In this document: in pieces, positions 12,200 to 24,700 of the stretch
Layout: each line of letters begins with the position of its first letter
How positions within the stretch are numbered: position 1 is the first letter of the stretch
Assembly: GCA_007026445.1 (NCBI GenBank)
Contig: VDMD01000016.1
Coordinates: 124,001-188,000, forward strand
Source: Schizophyllum amplum
Taxonomy: Eukaryota > Basidiomycota > Agaricomycetes > Agaricales > Schizophyllaceae
Direction: 5' to 3'
DNA length: 64,000 nt
Notes under the pieces: generated by a model
The model's database searches: none
Seen by the model: the letters and a program-made list of their open reading frames with translations, nothing else
What the model was told of the DNA's origin: nothing
Position numbers and translations under genes: made by a program

Positions 12200-13700
12200 A
12201 GGGGGAACACGTGTGGCGTCTAATCCGAATGGACCAAATATGGAAACGTGACAGACGCGACGTGACAGACCAGAACGCCTATGTTCGAGTTCAACATCGA
12301 CCTTCATGGGCTCTGCGCAACGATAACTGAGCTGCTGCCCGTCTACTTCTTGCGTAACTCCTTCGACTATACTCCCTTGAGCTACGTCTGGCACGTGGTC
12401 TGTCTCTTCCTCACAGTCGCAACATCCGGACACCACGATTTCTTCGCTGCAGCCGTGGTCCAGCTCGCTCCGGTGCGGTCTACAAGGTCCTAGCCGATAC
12501 TGCAGCTCCTTATCTCTTTGAGCTACGCGAAAAAGGCGTCTTACACTCCCACTGCGCCCATCAATATGTGCGTGCGCCGCGCACCGATAATCAGACTGTA
12601 TTCACAATGCCCTGGAGAGTATCGACGCACTGGGCAGCACCCGCCTGTCATCGTGCGCCGACGCCGAACGGGCGTCACTACTAGCTGATGGACTTGAACA
12701 GTGGCTAACGTATACCTATCAATCTGCTAAACCTCTTCCTGCACTCTATCTCCCACACGCCACCAATCGATTCTACACTGCGCAATATGAGGCACACGAT
12801 GCCTTGCAAGGCGCCCCGATAGTAGGCCCACGCTTTTTTCCTCTGTTCCCAACGCACTCAAGTCTCTACTCGGCCTCGCATAGGAATCGCCTTGGAAGAA
12901 AGGATTTTCGAGCTTCTCAACTCATCTCCGCTCCATGCCTCCCATCGCATCCCGCGAACAGGCGAAGGTCGGATCCTAAGCATAGTATTCGGAATGCACC
13001 TATCCTATCGATAGACTCTGAACGTCCTACCAGGCTTCTCCTTCGACCCATCTCTCACCTGTCGTCATTTCTGGCTGAGTCTCACCCTGGCAAACGACCG
13101 CACACGCGTCCCCTTCCAAAACTCTGTCCCTCTCGACTGCATAGCCCCGAATTCGGATTAGACGTGACAGACGTGCCACAATCCCTTCCTTCTACCGCAG
13201 TTTCACCACGACTTCGTCCGGCATTCCTGCGGGCTTGCTGTTCTCTGCGCGACGCCTCCCTTCGCCAAGCGATGGAACGATACACGCGTATTGATGAGGC
13301 CTGTCCGCCCGCCATGCCCGTACATCTCTCCCTGGCGCTCTTCCCATCTATTTTGAGCCTCTTCCCGCGCTGCTGCCGGATGGCGTGCTTCGCAATGCGG
13401 GTTCGCGCCATCCACTCCCAGGGTGCAGCTAACAAAGGGACTGGAATGAAAGCGTATCCCGAGCATCGCACTCTCCCCCGACTTCTGCGCGCTGCTTGTC
13501 GAGGCGAAGGCAGTCGTGGACCGAGGGTTCCAGCCTCGTATTCTGGGGGCGGTCTTGTGATACTAGTCACCTGCGCCATTACCTGAGCCTCAGTTGTACA
13601 GATGAACGGCCGTGACCTTTGTGGCCATGCTGTCGACACTACCTCGACATCCCGTGGTCATTGTCTAGTAGAGGGCGCCCTCGCGTCGTGACTTGCCGAC
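12200..13700. other. Region of degraded or unrecognised reading frames
   Basis: Protein-like stretches occur on the plus strand in more than one frame, for example SLLADGLEQWLTYTYQ near 12670 and PDFCALLVEAKAVVDRG near 13480. None has a start, consistent intron signals and a recognisable domain together. Stops interrupt all frames. It may be a decayed gene or transposon. I assign no function. Confidence 0.3.
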
Positions 13701-14410
13701 TTGTATGATGCCGAGCGGCCCTACGTGCGAGGGCGCGCGATATAGCTTTCTTTCGTGGCGTTTAGGACAGGCTTACAAGGTTAGTGCCAAGATGACAACC
13801 ACTCACTACAAATTTATTCTCTGAATCAACATATGTTTTGTCTTTTCTCTCGGCTTTTGTGATTGCACACCCAATAATGATAAAGGTTGGTATTGCGGAT
13901 GCTTCGTGCAGGCATACAGTCGACACTGTCATTTTGGCACGCGCTTCTTGGGTAAACAGGCAGAGCCGACGAGTCTGAACGTACGTGAGTTATTCTGTAG
14001 AGATTCGGGAAAGCCTATACCGCCAGATGTGGCTGAACTGCAGGGTATACGCAAGAAAGTCGAACATGAGGGGCACGTGATATCCCGTGACCGGCAACAC
14101 ACATTCTCTGAGTCAGAGTCTGAGTCCAGGGTCTGTTGAATGTTGACAGTTGTTCTCTGAGGGAGCCTGCGGAGGAAGAGAACAACACATGCTGACTAAG
14201 CGGCATCGACGCCCGATCAGCAGCCTCCCCCTCTTGTCCTCTACGCCATTCTGCTCGCGCAGCACCTCCCAATCCATCCTCTTTTCTCATCTCGAGGGGC
14301 GTACCTCTGGTGCGCCCCTGCCTCCAGCGATGTGCTGGAGGTGTCGTGGAGGGTATACCGCAGAGTATAGCCCGAGCCCCTAGCTGCGATGTGCAGCCGG
14401 AGTGGTGATG
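13700..14410. other. Gene-poor intergenic DNA
   Basis: AT-richer stretch around 13790-13880, then short open frames without domains. Contains a CACGTG at about 14075. No gene recognised. Confidence 0.35.
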
Positions 14411-14611
14411 GGCATGTCGTGTTGCATGGCCCCGGTGTTCATAGGCATGCCGTGTTGCATGGCCTTATAGGCATGTCGTGTTGCATGGCCTTGGTGTTCA
14501 TAAGGCATGTCTTGTTGCATGGCCTTGGTGTTCATAGGCATGCCGTGTCGCATGGCCTCGGTGTTCATAGGCATACACTGTTTGTACACTGTTGTATGGC
14601 CTCGGCGCTCA
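14411..14611. repeat. 33-bp minisatellite, about 6 units
   Basis: Units start GGCATG(T/C)CGTGTTGCATGGC and end GGTGTTCATA. Boundaries: 14411-14443, 14444-14469 (short, 26 bp), 14470-14502, 14503-14536, 14537-14569 and a degenerate last unit 14570-14611. Most units are a multiple of three, so the minus strand reads as an 11-residue repeat (AMQHGMPMNTG type). The flanks show no gene structure, so I treat it as non-coding. Confidence 0.85.
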
Positions 14612-15610
14612 AGGAAATACCCTGGGGTATGGACCACAGGCATGGATGTCCTGCGAGGCTGCACCCGAAGGCAACAACAACTGCAATCTTAGGTGCGCTG
14701 CTACCCCTATTTCTTCGTCAGCGCCCTGCTCTCTGTGACCTCACCAGGATCTCGTCTGCGCTGTCTGATTTTGAACCGGCCCTGCATTGCCTCCCTCCCC
14801 TCCACCTCTTCTTTCCCCTCCTGCGTACCTTGCGGCCTCGCTATATGGTGTCCATGCTTGCGAGCGTCCGTTTTGTGTCACGTGATCTGAAGGGCACGCG
14901 GTGCGAAGTGACTGAAGATCTACCTTGCCGCTCGACCATCTTCGACCATGTTCCTCGGGGACTTCTGGTGCGAAGTCGGATGTAATCCGCATCTGCCAGG
15001 CGCTACATGATTGCCCGGCGTGAACTTTGTATGCTTCTTTTCACTCGAGAGACCTTGCGAGGCACCACAGTTGCCTCGTTTCGGAAGATGCACTCGTGAA
15101 AATGTGGCTGCGAGTTCTCGCGCGAGGATGGAATTGTCAATGTCTAAGGATATTGATACGCAGACTCTTGCTACTATTCAGGGCCCGGCGGAATTTCAAC
15201 AGTCATGAGTTATGTCACGTGACTTACGGTTGAAGTTCACGTTCGTGACTTCGTCACTGTGGGCTGAATGACGGTACCGTTGGTGGGTGAGACGGATCCT
15301 GAGGTTCCGTCTGGCTCGTGCATCTGCAGATGTACTCGCATTGTGGTGAGCCTGAACCTCACGGATCCTCACTCGCAGAGAGTAGAGAGTTTCTCTCTGC
15401 CTCTCTTTCCCACACGTGTCGTTGTTGTAACGGAGAGATAGCTTAGGCAGCTCTATACTCAGACCCTGTTGCCACCCGGATGACATGATCTTTCACTGTA
15501 CGTTTTCAACCATCTGCGACGGCAATTATATTAAATAAAATAAGCCAACACAGCCTGAGCGAAGTGAACAGTATACATATGTCTTGACAGAGCGCGCCAG
15601 CGACCACAAT
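14612..15610. other. Gene-poor intergenic DNA downstream of the permease
   Basis: No recognisable protein. TCACGTGA-type palindromes occur near 14877 and 15213. The right end is the 3' flank of the amino-acid permease. Confidence 0.35.
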
Positions 15611-18208
15611 TTACATCAACCACTGCCAGAAAGCCTCAAACTTGTTCCGTGGGGGTGGCTCGTCTTGGCTGTATGAAGGTCAGAGGCCGTGCATCAGGAG
15701 TCAACATGAATAGACGCACCAGTCAGCCTCGATCTCTGCGATGTCGGAGACGAAGTCCATTTCGCTCGCCTTCACCCATGGCTTGCGGTAGTACAGCTTG
15801 GAGCCGATATACAAGACCGGGAATAGCCATAGTGGGAAGTAGCTAACAAGATAGTACAGTCAACGAGGATGCCACCGACGACGGGTACTGCTGCTTACTT
15901 AGTGACGAAGGTGTCAGTCTTCCAGTTATCTCTGAGGAAGACACTCCATCCGCTGAACTAGCAACGGGTCAGCTTCGACAGTGGCATGCGGGGGACGGTA
16001 ACTCACGAAGCAAATGACGAAGGTCGCGACCAGAGCGTACCAAGCGGCATATGGATTTATCTTGGAAGCATAAGGCAACTTGAAGCGGTCGATGTTCTGC
16101 GCCTTGCACCCCGCATGGAAGCTGCATTTAGGTCAGGAAAACTCAATGGTCGCTGTAGCACTGTAGGCTCACCGAAGGTACGTGATCGCGATACCGAACC
16201 ACGTCATCATACCCGCGACCGCAGTCATGTTCGCGAACCAATTAAACACCTTGAGCAACGTTAGCACATTGTCTGCTGAAGAGGTGCGATAGTCGACTGA
16301 CCTCTCCGGCGCTAGAATCTACAGACATGTAGGCCAAAAGCGCAAACAGGGAGCTGAAGACGAGAGCCACGTAAGGAAGACCGTTCTTGGTCGTCCTCTG
16401 GAAAATCCTGGGCGCGTTTCCAGCGACGGACAGGCCATCTAGTCGAGTTCAGTATACAGAGCATTGCATCCAATCAAGGTACTCACAAAGCGCACGCGAA
16501 CTGGTGTACAAATCACTCGATGCTGCAGACCATGCGGAGGTGAGCAGGCAAGCGTTGATGATCTACGAGATTACGGACCCTCATCAGCGCGTCGCAAGGG
16601 AAGATGAGATAGTGAAAGCTCACATGAGGCAAGACCTTAATCCCAGCGTTCTCGATGGCAATAACGAAGGGAGATGACGCCGCAGTACCCGAGGCATTCG
16701 TGAGACGTGGGTCATTGGAAGGAACAAGGAGACCTAATGGAAGATTAGTAGCGGTTCGAATTTATGTGCGACCCTTCTGCGTACCAATGATGATAGTTCC
16801 ACAAATGTAAAACAGAAGGATTCTGAAGGTCAAGGCAATGAGCTAGTGAACACCTAGGTATGCGAATCACTGACCGGATGTACACTCGCTTGATAGCTCG
16901 AGGGAGGTTTCTCCTCGGGTTCTTGGCTTCGGCGGCAGCAATCTGAAAAGCGCGTCATTTAATAAATTTTATACCTCTGCTTGTAGAACTTACGGCAACA
17001 ATCTCAGTACCGATGAAAGAAAAGGCAGCCTGCGTGATGACTGCCCACCAGCCAAGGAATTGACCCTCCGAGCCCTCGATGCCATGGTACTGTCGAAAAG
17101 GACCGGGATTCTTCCAGTACCTGAATCCAAGACGATCATGGTTCGGCCCTATATAAGTTCAGCAGGGATCGGTAGAGCTTGCCAGAACGGTACATACCTC
17201 CGCCGAGGTCTATTACGATACCAAGTATGATCAAGCCGACGATGGTGATGACCTTGATTGAGGCAAAGATGAATTCTGCCTCTCCATAGACACCTGGAAA
17301 AGTAAGTGAGGCACGTTCGTATCTACAGAGCGAGAGAACGCACCAGCTCCGAAGAAGTTGATAGTGACTGGAAAAACGATACCATGAATAGCCGTCCGTA
17401 TATTGCGTTTTCACAACTCACCGACAACCACCAAGCACATGGATATCCACGCAGCGTTGCTTATTTGCTCAGGGGGTATCCAGCTGCGAAGCGGGTCGGT
17501 CGAGGGAGGGAGGTATGCGAACGATGACGCACAAGTTCATGAGGATGGCGGCGGCAGATAGCTCGGCGGGCAGCAAGATGGCCCAGTTGTACCAATAATT
17601 CCAACCCATGGTGAAAGACAATGCAGGGTCAACGAAGCGCTCTGCGAGCTTGATGTGTCCACCAGGAATGGGCAGGAAGGCAATCATCTCTCCGAGCGAG
17701 ACCATGACAGAGTAGCAGATGGTGCCCATAGTGATGTAGCTGAAGTTCGAGCATGAGAGGACATTCGCGGGAGCACTGATGCCGCACGCACCCTAGAACG
17801 AGACCAATAGGACCGCCGTTCGCGAGGGATTGCGCGGTACCAAGGAACAGACCAGTTCCAATGACACCTGTGGACGCTTAACGTCCGCACCGACATACAG
17901 CATTGCACAGAAGCACATACCACCGATACTGAAAGCATCACCATGCAAGTCAGTCTCGGATGCATAGCGCAGAGCTTGGCCGCGCACCTAATCATCGCAA
18001 CATGGCGGTTCTTCAGCTGCCGCTTGAGCGGCGGTTGCACATACGGGGTCGAGTCCTCGACATCGGTGACGACGTCTGCACCCTTGTATTCCGGGACTCG
18101 AGTCAACCTTCTCGTTCGACGACGACATCCTCGGTCTCTCGATGGTCGTGGTATGAAGTCAAGGAACGAGAAGTTTATAGAAGCGCCCGCGGATCCACTG
18201 CGCGCCAT
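15611..18208 (-). CDS. Amino-acid permease (APC superfamily, fungal YAT family)
   Basis: A multi-exon gene that imports amino acids at the plasma membrane. The reading joins [134 protein letters not shown] and the terminal [14 protein letters not shown]. These are the diagnostic YAT segments: the GTGLF motif in helix 1, the GE(M/I) loop in helix 3 and the SA-SSDLY segment. About twelve membrane helices are predicted, with hydrophilic ends. Stop TAA is at 15611-15613. The start is unclear: ATG 18208 keeps the frame, but ATG 18128 ([13 protein letters not shown]) gives a more typical N-terminus if one base is misread near 18090. Specificity cannot be told from sequence. Confidence 0.9.
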
Positions 18209-19433
18209 CAGCTTTCGCACACGACACGCGATAAGAGCCGAGATACCAGGGGGGACTCACGCAAATGTCCCCTGCTCCGAGTGGAACGCAATTCATGCTG
18301 TCCTCCGCCCGGGCGGCCAGTCCGGCGGGGGGCCTGACTAGCGCATGTACGCGGCACATGCTGGCGTGGAGATGGCGCGCGGCGGCCCCGGTTCTGCATT
18401 CGGATGGATATCGCCGGGACAGCCCGCGACGCGCCCGTCTGCCTGGAATCAGCTGGTTTACGGGGCCGACCGGCTTCGTATGAAACTGGGCGCGCTGCCA
18501 GCAGCACTCGAGGGGAACTTCAGGAAAGGCCATAAAGGCCGAAGACAGGAATACTTCCGGCGATCAAACGCATTGTCACGATCAGGTCACAAATCCTCGA
18601 CCGCCAGGACACACAGTTGAACGTTTGAACCTTCAGCTACGAGGACATTGGGCCAGTAAGTAAGTATTCATTTGGTTGTCTAGCCGCCAGTGCTTGGAAC
18701 GAACGAACACTCGAGATCCTTGCTTGTGCGCAGTGCAGTGAGGCGGTAGCCCACGCCCAACAATTTCTGAAAGAGAAAGAGGGAGCGACTTCACGATCGA
18801 CGGCTATATTCCATATCTCTACCGTGACGTCTGGGGGCTCAAGTTAGACGGAAGACTCGAGATAAGATATGCGGAGGACTTTCGACCTTTGCCGTGGGGG
18901 AAGGAGGCGGGACCTGCTTGACATCGGACATGTCGGGTGGATAATTTCCTATACCACTTCAGCGTCGCTCAGGCGTCGCTATGGTCGACGTCAGCTCAGC
19001 GTGGTTGTTGTCTTGGATATTATCTGGCAGCGCGCTTGTTGCTGCCGCGTCGCTAAGCATGGTACATATCTTTGTGAACGGGGGCACGCAGCGCACTCAG
19101 TGTCAATTGAATACTCAAAAGTCACTGAGTAGCTCTGGTGCAGATTTCGCCAAAGTCTCTCAAGCGTTTCGAATATTCGAACGCAGGTGTTGTTCGTACG
19201 CCATTGCAGACTGCCCTAAGGTACTACTTAGTAGTGATTGGGAGACTCGAGAGCGCAATGATTGACTCGTGCGAACTGAACTCGGACCGATCGATCCGAT
19301 CCTTCCTTCAACGAATCAACTTCCAGTTTGCACCCACGACTCTACTGTTGCCCTAGTCTCTCACACTTTGCAAGGATACAGGGCTGTATACAGGCTATTC
19401 TCACTCTTCGAGCTACTCAGCCCTACCTCCGTT
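18209..19433. other. Divergent promoter region between the permease and ELP4
   Basis: About 1.2 kb without a gene. GATAAG sites occur at 18230-18235 and 18862-18867. No RNA gene or repeat recognised. Confidence 0.5.
18230..18235 (+). promoter_or_regulatory. GATAAG motif next to the permease start
   Basis: HGATAR core 22 nt upstream of ATG 18208. In fungi AreA/Nit2-type GATA factors use such sites to control nitrogen-source permeases. Function here is inferred from motif and context only; a second copy is at 18862-18867. Confidence 0.3.
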
Positions 19434-20856
19434 ATGTCATCCTTCAAACGCAAATCGACGAGGCAAGCTACTCCGTCTCTTCCTGGCACTCGTCCATCTC
19501 CAGGATCTCCCTCGACCAACATAACATCCACCGGTATAGCCTCCCTTGATGATATTTTTGGCGGCGGATTGCCCCTGTCTTGCTCCTCCCTCATCGCCGC
19601 GCCGGACGTGCATTCCTCCTACGGCGAGCTCGTCGCAAAATACTTCGTCTCGCAGGGTCTTGCGCACGGCCACACCATCTACATCGTCGGCGAGCACGAC
19701 GAGGACTGGGTCAAGGAGTGCGTCTGGACCAGGGAGCCTTCCTCTTCCTCCCTGCCCCCGGCTGCGCCATCATCGTCAGCAACAGCGGACGACGAAACCA
19801 CGGACGCCGCGCCGGACAAAATCAAGATCGCCTGGCGCTACGAGCAGATGAAGCCGTTCCAGACATCGGTCTCGACGTGAGTCGACTCCCCGCTCGCCCT
19901 CGCTCCCGGAAACACACCTGCGAGCGCGGCCACAGGTCCCGGAGCGACGACAACTTCTGCGAGGCCGCGTTCGATCTGTCGTGCGCGGTGCCGGACGGCG
20001 TGGTTAGCGAGGCGCGCGCAAGCGGGAGGCTGGTATTCATCGATACCCCGGAGGGGGCCGTGCGCGTGCTTGACAGCCGGCTGGCAGGCGGGGGCGCTGC
20101 TTCGCCAGTGCGTATATGTGTCCCCGGGCTGGGCTCACCGTGGTGGGGAGATGTGGGGAGTAAGGTAGGGTTGGGAAGCATGTCATTCGTGTATGTGGAT
20201 GTTGACGAACAACGACAGGACATCCTGCGTTTCTTGCATTCGCTGCGCGGCATACTCAGGCGACACCCGCACGCATGCGCGTCGGTCTGCCTCGCACCGC
20301 ACCTTTCCGCAGACAAAGTTCTGTTAGAGCGTGCGGGCTGGATGTGCGACGCGGCACTTTCACTCTCGGCCTTCACTGGTACGCATTCCGCATGTTATCG
20401 TCGCCAATCTATTCCTCACATCAATCATCGCGAAAATTTATAGCTGACCCAGCCCTCTCCGCGACGTTTCCGTCCTACCACGGGCTCGTTACGATCCACA
20501 CGCTGCCTGCACCGCATACGGTACTGCCGCCGAGTGACAAGCACTCGACGCTGCGGGGCGCCGGTGTGAGCGGGGAGAACAACTTGGCTTTCAAGTGCAC
20601 GCGGAAGAGGATGCTATTTGAGACGCTGCATCTGGATATTGAGGGCGGAGTGGGCGAGAGGAGAACAACACCGGCGCCGGCGACGATGGCAAGCATGGAC
20701 GCGGGCGAGACGCACAGCCGGGCGCCACAGGTGTCTGAAAGGGAGATGGGCGGTGAGGCACGGCAGGGCCTCGCGGCGGTTGAGGTGCAGCTGGAGGTGG
20801 AGACCGGCAAGCCCAAGAAAGCGAAGAAGAAGGTCGGGTTTTCGTCAGATTGGTGA
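19434..20856 (+). CDS. ELP4: Elongator complex protein 4
   Basis: Three exons: 19434-19876, 19936-20378, 20444-20856; introns of 59 and 65 nt join in phase. Elp4 is one of the RecA-like Elp4-5-6 ring subunits of Elongator, which modifies the wobble uridine of tRNAs. Diagnostic segments are STGIASLDDIFGGGLPLS near residue 30, YGELVAKYFVSQGLAHG, KIAWRYEQMKPFQTSV, SFVYVDVDEQ and, near the end, FPSYHGLVTIHTLP and ENNLAFKCTRKRMLFETLHL. The glycine-rich segment replaces a Walker A loop, as usual in this subunit. The C-terminus is basic (KPKKAKKKVGFSSDW). ATG 19434 begins MSSFKRKSTRQATP, a normal fungal Elp4 start. No frame defect seen. Confidence 0.95.
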
Positions 20857-21741
20857 GCGTGCGGTGTAGGACGCTATGGGACGTGCGCGAGGCTCGGGGC
20901 GATGGGGTTGAGCTGGGCCTACCGAACATGTCGGTGGTAGCAGCTGGGTAGGCTATAGCACAGACTGGTATAGCATCGAGGTCGATCGTTGGCCTTGACG
21001 GTCGATACAGATGAGCAGAGCCCGTGCCAGACGCTGGAGATCTGATACCATCTGTTTACTTACGTGCCATGCAAGATGTGGACGTGCTGGAGGTAATAAA
21101 ACCGAGATGATCCAATTCGGTGTGCACGCAGATGACGGCAGCCCGAATTTCGCCTGCCTTTCATTCAGTCTTCGCTTTGCAGGCGCCGTGAGTGAGCCCG
21201 TTTCCTACAAGTGCAGCACACCCGTGCCTGGTGCTGGCTGCTGCGTCGTCGCCGAGAATGTGAGATGTCCGTACGGAGTAAGATTTGGTTGCCTCACACC
21301 TCCACCGCACACAGGCCGCAGTTCCCCGAAGAGGATCGCTGGTCAAGACACGCGCAAGCGCAAGTGCAGAGCACGTCGGGGGAGGGAACCGCGACGCGAA
21401 GGACAACCGGGAATACGCAGGAGAAGCCACTGCCTGCGATGCCAGTGCCACGTGAAAGCGGTGAATTCTGGTTGGACGAGTCGATGGATACGAGGAGCAT
21501 AGACGACGGCGGTGCGTACTACTACTCGCTTTTTATTCTGTTTGTCTGGGTCTGGCGATGGTTGGAGCATGCTAGGTTGATTGGCGGCTTCTGAATCTCT
21601 CTGTCTGTTTTCGGTTGTTGTTGATCGATACAAGCTCGGGCGTAGTCCACCCTCGTCCGTCACCCCCACCGTCCCTTGCTTCCTACTTCCATCACAGCCG
21701 CTCACCGCAAGGGCTGCCCTCACTCCTTTCCCGCCGCCCGC
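20857..21741. other. Intergenic region with one doubtful small reading frame
   Basis: A frame at about 21300-21510 contains EKPLPAMPVPRESGEFW, a proline-rich style seen in fungal disordered proteins, and a donor-like GTGCGT follows at about 21511. It could be a small gene or an upstream exon of the RhoGEF. Without a start or a second exon I do not call it a gene. Confidence 0.3.
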
Positions 21742-24700
21742 ATGTCCGACGCGGCGACTGCAGTGGCTCACTCTCCTGTAGACTCCGTCGCCCTCGAGTA
21801 CCTCCGCCGGAGCCCAAACCCCGCAGATGCCCTCCCACCTTCGCCAATGTCCTCCACCAACCTCTCCCGCCCCCGCGCTCCAACGCCCTCAGCATCGGTG
21901 CCGGCCTCCGATGATGAGACCTGGCCCGCCAACGCGCCGCCTCGCGGCTCCTCCGGTTCCGCGGCAGTCAACCTGAATTCGCCCACGTACCCTCCCCAAA
22001 ACACGCCCAGGCGCGCTACACCACGCGCCACGCGCCTGACATGGAGAGCAACACACTCGAGTCGGCTTCTTCGCGGCCATTTGCGCGCCCTGCAAAGGTT
22101 CTCCCGGATCCCTCGCAGTTCCCCGACCCTTATCCATACCAAGGACAACCGTCGCGTCTGAGCTCGCATCCACCTACCCTCTCGTCCTCCTCGTCTGCGT
22201 CGCCGCGCTCATCCGCGTACACGACGTACAGCAGTCGCCCGCCGTCTAACGACTACGGTCACGTCCGCATCTCGGAGGAAGATGCCTCAGGCCTAATATC
22301 GGATGTGGTCGCGCAGGCACTCGAAAACAACGGCATCGCGTCCTCGACACCTGGATCGCATCCCTCTCGGGCGCCCATCGACAAGTCGCGGTGGTCCGAA
22401 CACGGATTCAGCGTTCGCTCCCGCTCCTCTTCAGTCAGCAACACATATCCCGGATCGTCCACTCACGACGGCTTTTCGTCGCCACCGAGATTGGCCCACA
22501 AGCCGAGCTACGACGCCAGCTGGGCGACGGTAGATGAACGGGATGAAGTCGGCATGAGCGATGAAGACGACGATCTATTAGGTGATTTTGAGGAGGAAGA
22601 GGAGGAGACGGAGCTGGAGGATGATCAGGGTGACGCGGTCCTTGCCGCTGAGCAGGGACGCGGCCTCATCGTGCGCGGCGATCGACGTCCGGTCTCGCAA
22701 CTCCATGTTCAGCCGGGTGCGTTGTATGCTACCTGCCCTCCCGCCGCACGACTAATCTGAACGCGTTTTAGGCACCACACATCTTCTCGTCAGTTCATCC
22801 ACAACGCCGAATTCGATGCCGAATTTCCTAGCCAATATCGTCCCTCAAATTTCGAACACGCTTCTTGCCCTAGACATATCCGCCAACTTCCTGAGCGCGC
22901 TGCCGCCCGTCCTCGCGCACTGCGCTAATCTCGAAGAACTTAACGTTGCATATAATCCTTTACGAGTCCTACCTGTATTTGTCGCCCACCTTACCAACCT
23001 CCGCGTCCTCATCGCCGACTCCACGGGACTCGCCACACTCCCCGAAGCCCTCGTCGACCTGGACCGGCTGCATACCATCAGCGTTCGGAAGAACAAGATG
23101 CACATGCTCCCCAGCTGGCTGTGCCTTCTCCCGGCGCTTGGCACATTAATAGTCGACGGTAACCCGTTCCAGGGCCCCTGGAAAGCACTGGTCGACCCGC
23201 TACTCGCGAAGATCCCAGCGTCGCCTGCGTATCCGCCATCCACACCCATGATGCCACTTCCGACTTCGAGCGCCGAGTTCACGTACACAGAGTCGGACGA
23301 GTCAGACGATGAATTCCCTCCAACAAGGAGTAGCGGATTGTACGACAAGCTCACGGCTGAGGAGGAGGAGCAGACCATCATGCCAGACCGCCTACCTCCC
23401 GTCAACTGGGAGAAGACGCAGATGCCGCCTACTCCACCAATCCCGCAGTCGCCGGCTCGAGGCTTGACGCGGACGCGAACCACGCCCAATCGCGCTTTTT
23501 ACGCCCAAAATAGGGCCAAGAGCACCGTGGACGAGCCCGTCAGTGCTGCAATGTCGTCGGAAGATCCCAATTTCGCAGAACGTGAAGTGAGGAGGATGAA
23601 AAGTGCAGGAGATCTGCGCCGCGGACGTCATTTCGCGCCTCCGCCGCCAGAGGACGCGGAGTTGTCGCGACCACCCCTCCAGCATTTTGCAGCCTCTAGC
23701 TCCAACCTTCTGACGTCGACCTCACCCCCCACGACTCCCGATCGGCCAGGCATGCAGAAGCGCTTTGCCAGTGTAGGTGCTGCGGCCACCATGGGCGCGT
23801 TCGGCCGTGGGAGCGAGCATGGGACTCGCCGCCCCTTGACTCACTCCATGTGGGATAGCTCGCCAGATACAGAAGACCACTCATCTCCGGGTCGTGCGCC
23901 GGGACCGTCGTCGCCCACGCCCGTACCGGTGACGTCGCCACTGACGGAGTCCCCCGTAGACTGGGGCGATAACAAGCACTCATTGCGCGGGCGTCGTAGA
24001 AAGGAGGGGAAGGAGGGGAAAGACGGCAAGGAGAAGGCCGGGCGGTGGGGTTTCCTGAAGAAGATGTCGATGGGCAAGATGAATCCATCGAAGTCGGATA
24101 CGCCGACGTCACGGCCATCCCCATCAATGCATCGTGCGACGCCGCAGATCGATATACGCTTCTCGACCATGGGCTCTTTTGACGCCGTCGTGCCTTTCGA
24201 TACACCACCAGACTCGCCGAAGCTGGGCAAGAAACCGTCAGTGGACGCGCTGCGGGTGGTGACCTCTCCGCCAGCACCAGCACCGCCAGCATTACCGTCG
24301 CCCCCGGCCTCAGCAAACAGTCTGCTCACGCCCACGAGTACCCTAGCGCCGAAAGCGACGAAACGGCGGAGCTTCTTGCCGCTCGACAATCCGAGTCTCT
24401 CGATATCAACTCCGGATGCATCTCCCTTTGTTGGATCCATGACGGTGACCAACGAGGAGGACTCCGCTGAAGTCGAGGATCGACAGCCCACGCCAAGTCC
24501 TGGTCCCCCGCCTATCGACGACGATGAACTCATGCGGATGGAAGAGGAGCGACAGCGAGATGCGTACGCACGGGCCTTGCGATCGGTTATGGCATACCTC
24601 AAGGACATGAACGACCTGGGCATGTCGCAGCAGCCAGCAACCGGACAAGAAACGGAGTCTATGTTCATGACGCGCCCACGCCGCGCGACAGCGGCCGATG

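Noticed and set aside
13082..13639. Long minus-strand frame opposite the decayed region
   Set aside because: Arg-rich low-complexity composition typical of an antisense shadow, with no domain.
14380..14664. 94-residue minus-strand protein over the minisatellite
   Set aside because: The repetitive Met/Asn pattern follows from the repeat; unit length changes break the frame and no gene structure flanks it.
16752..16762. GGTTCGAA resembling a tRNA B box
   Set aside because: Lies in the permease gene; no matching A box or cloverleaf arms.
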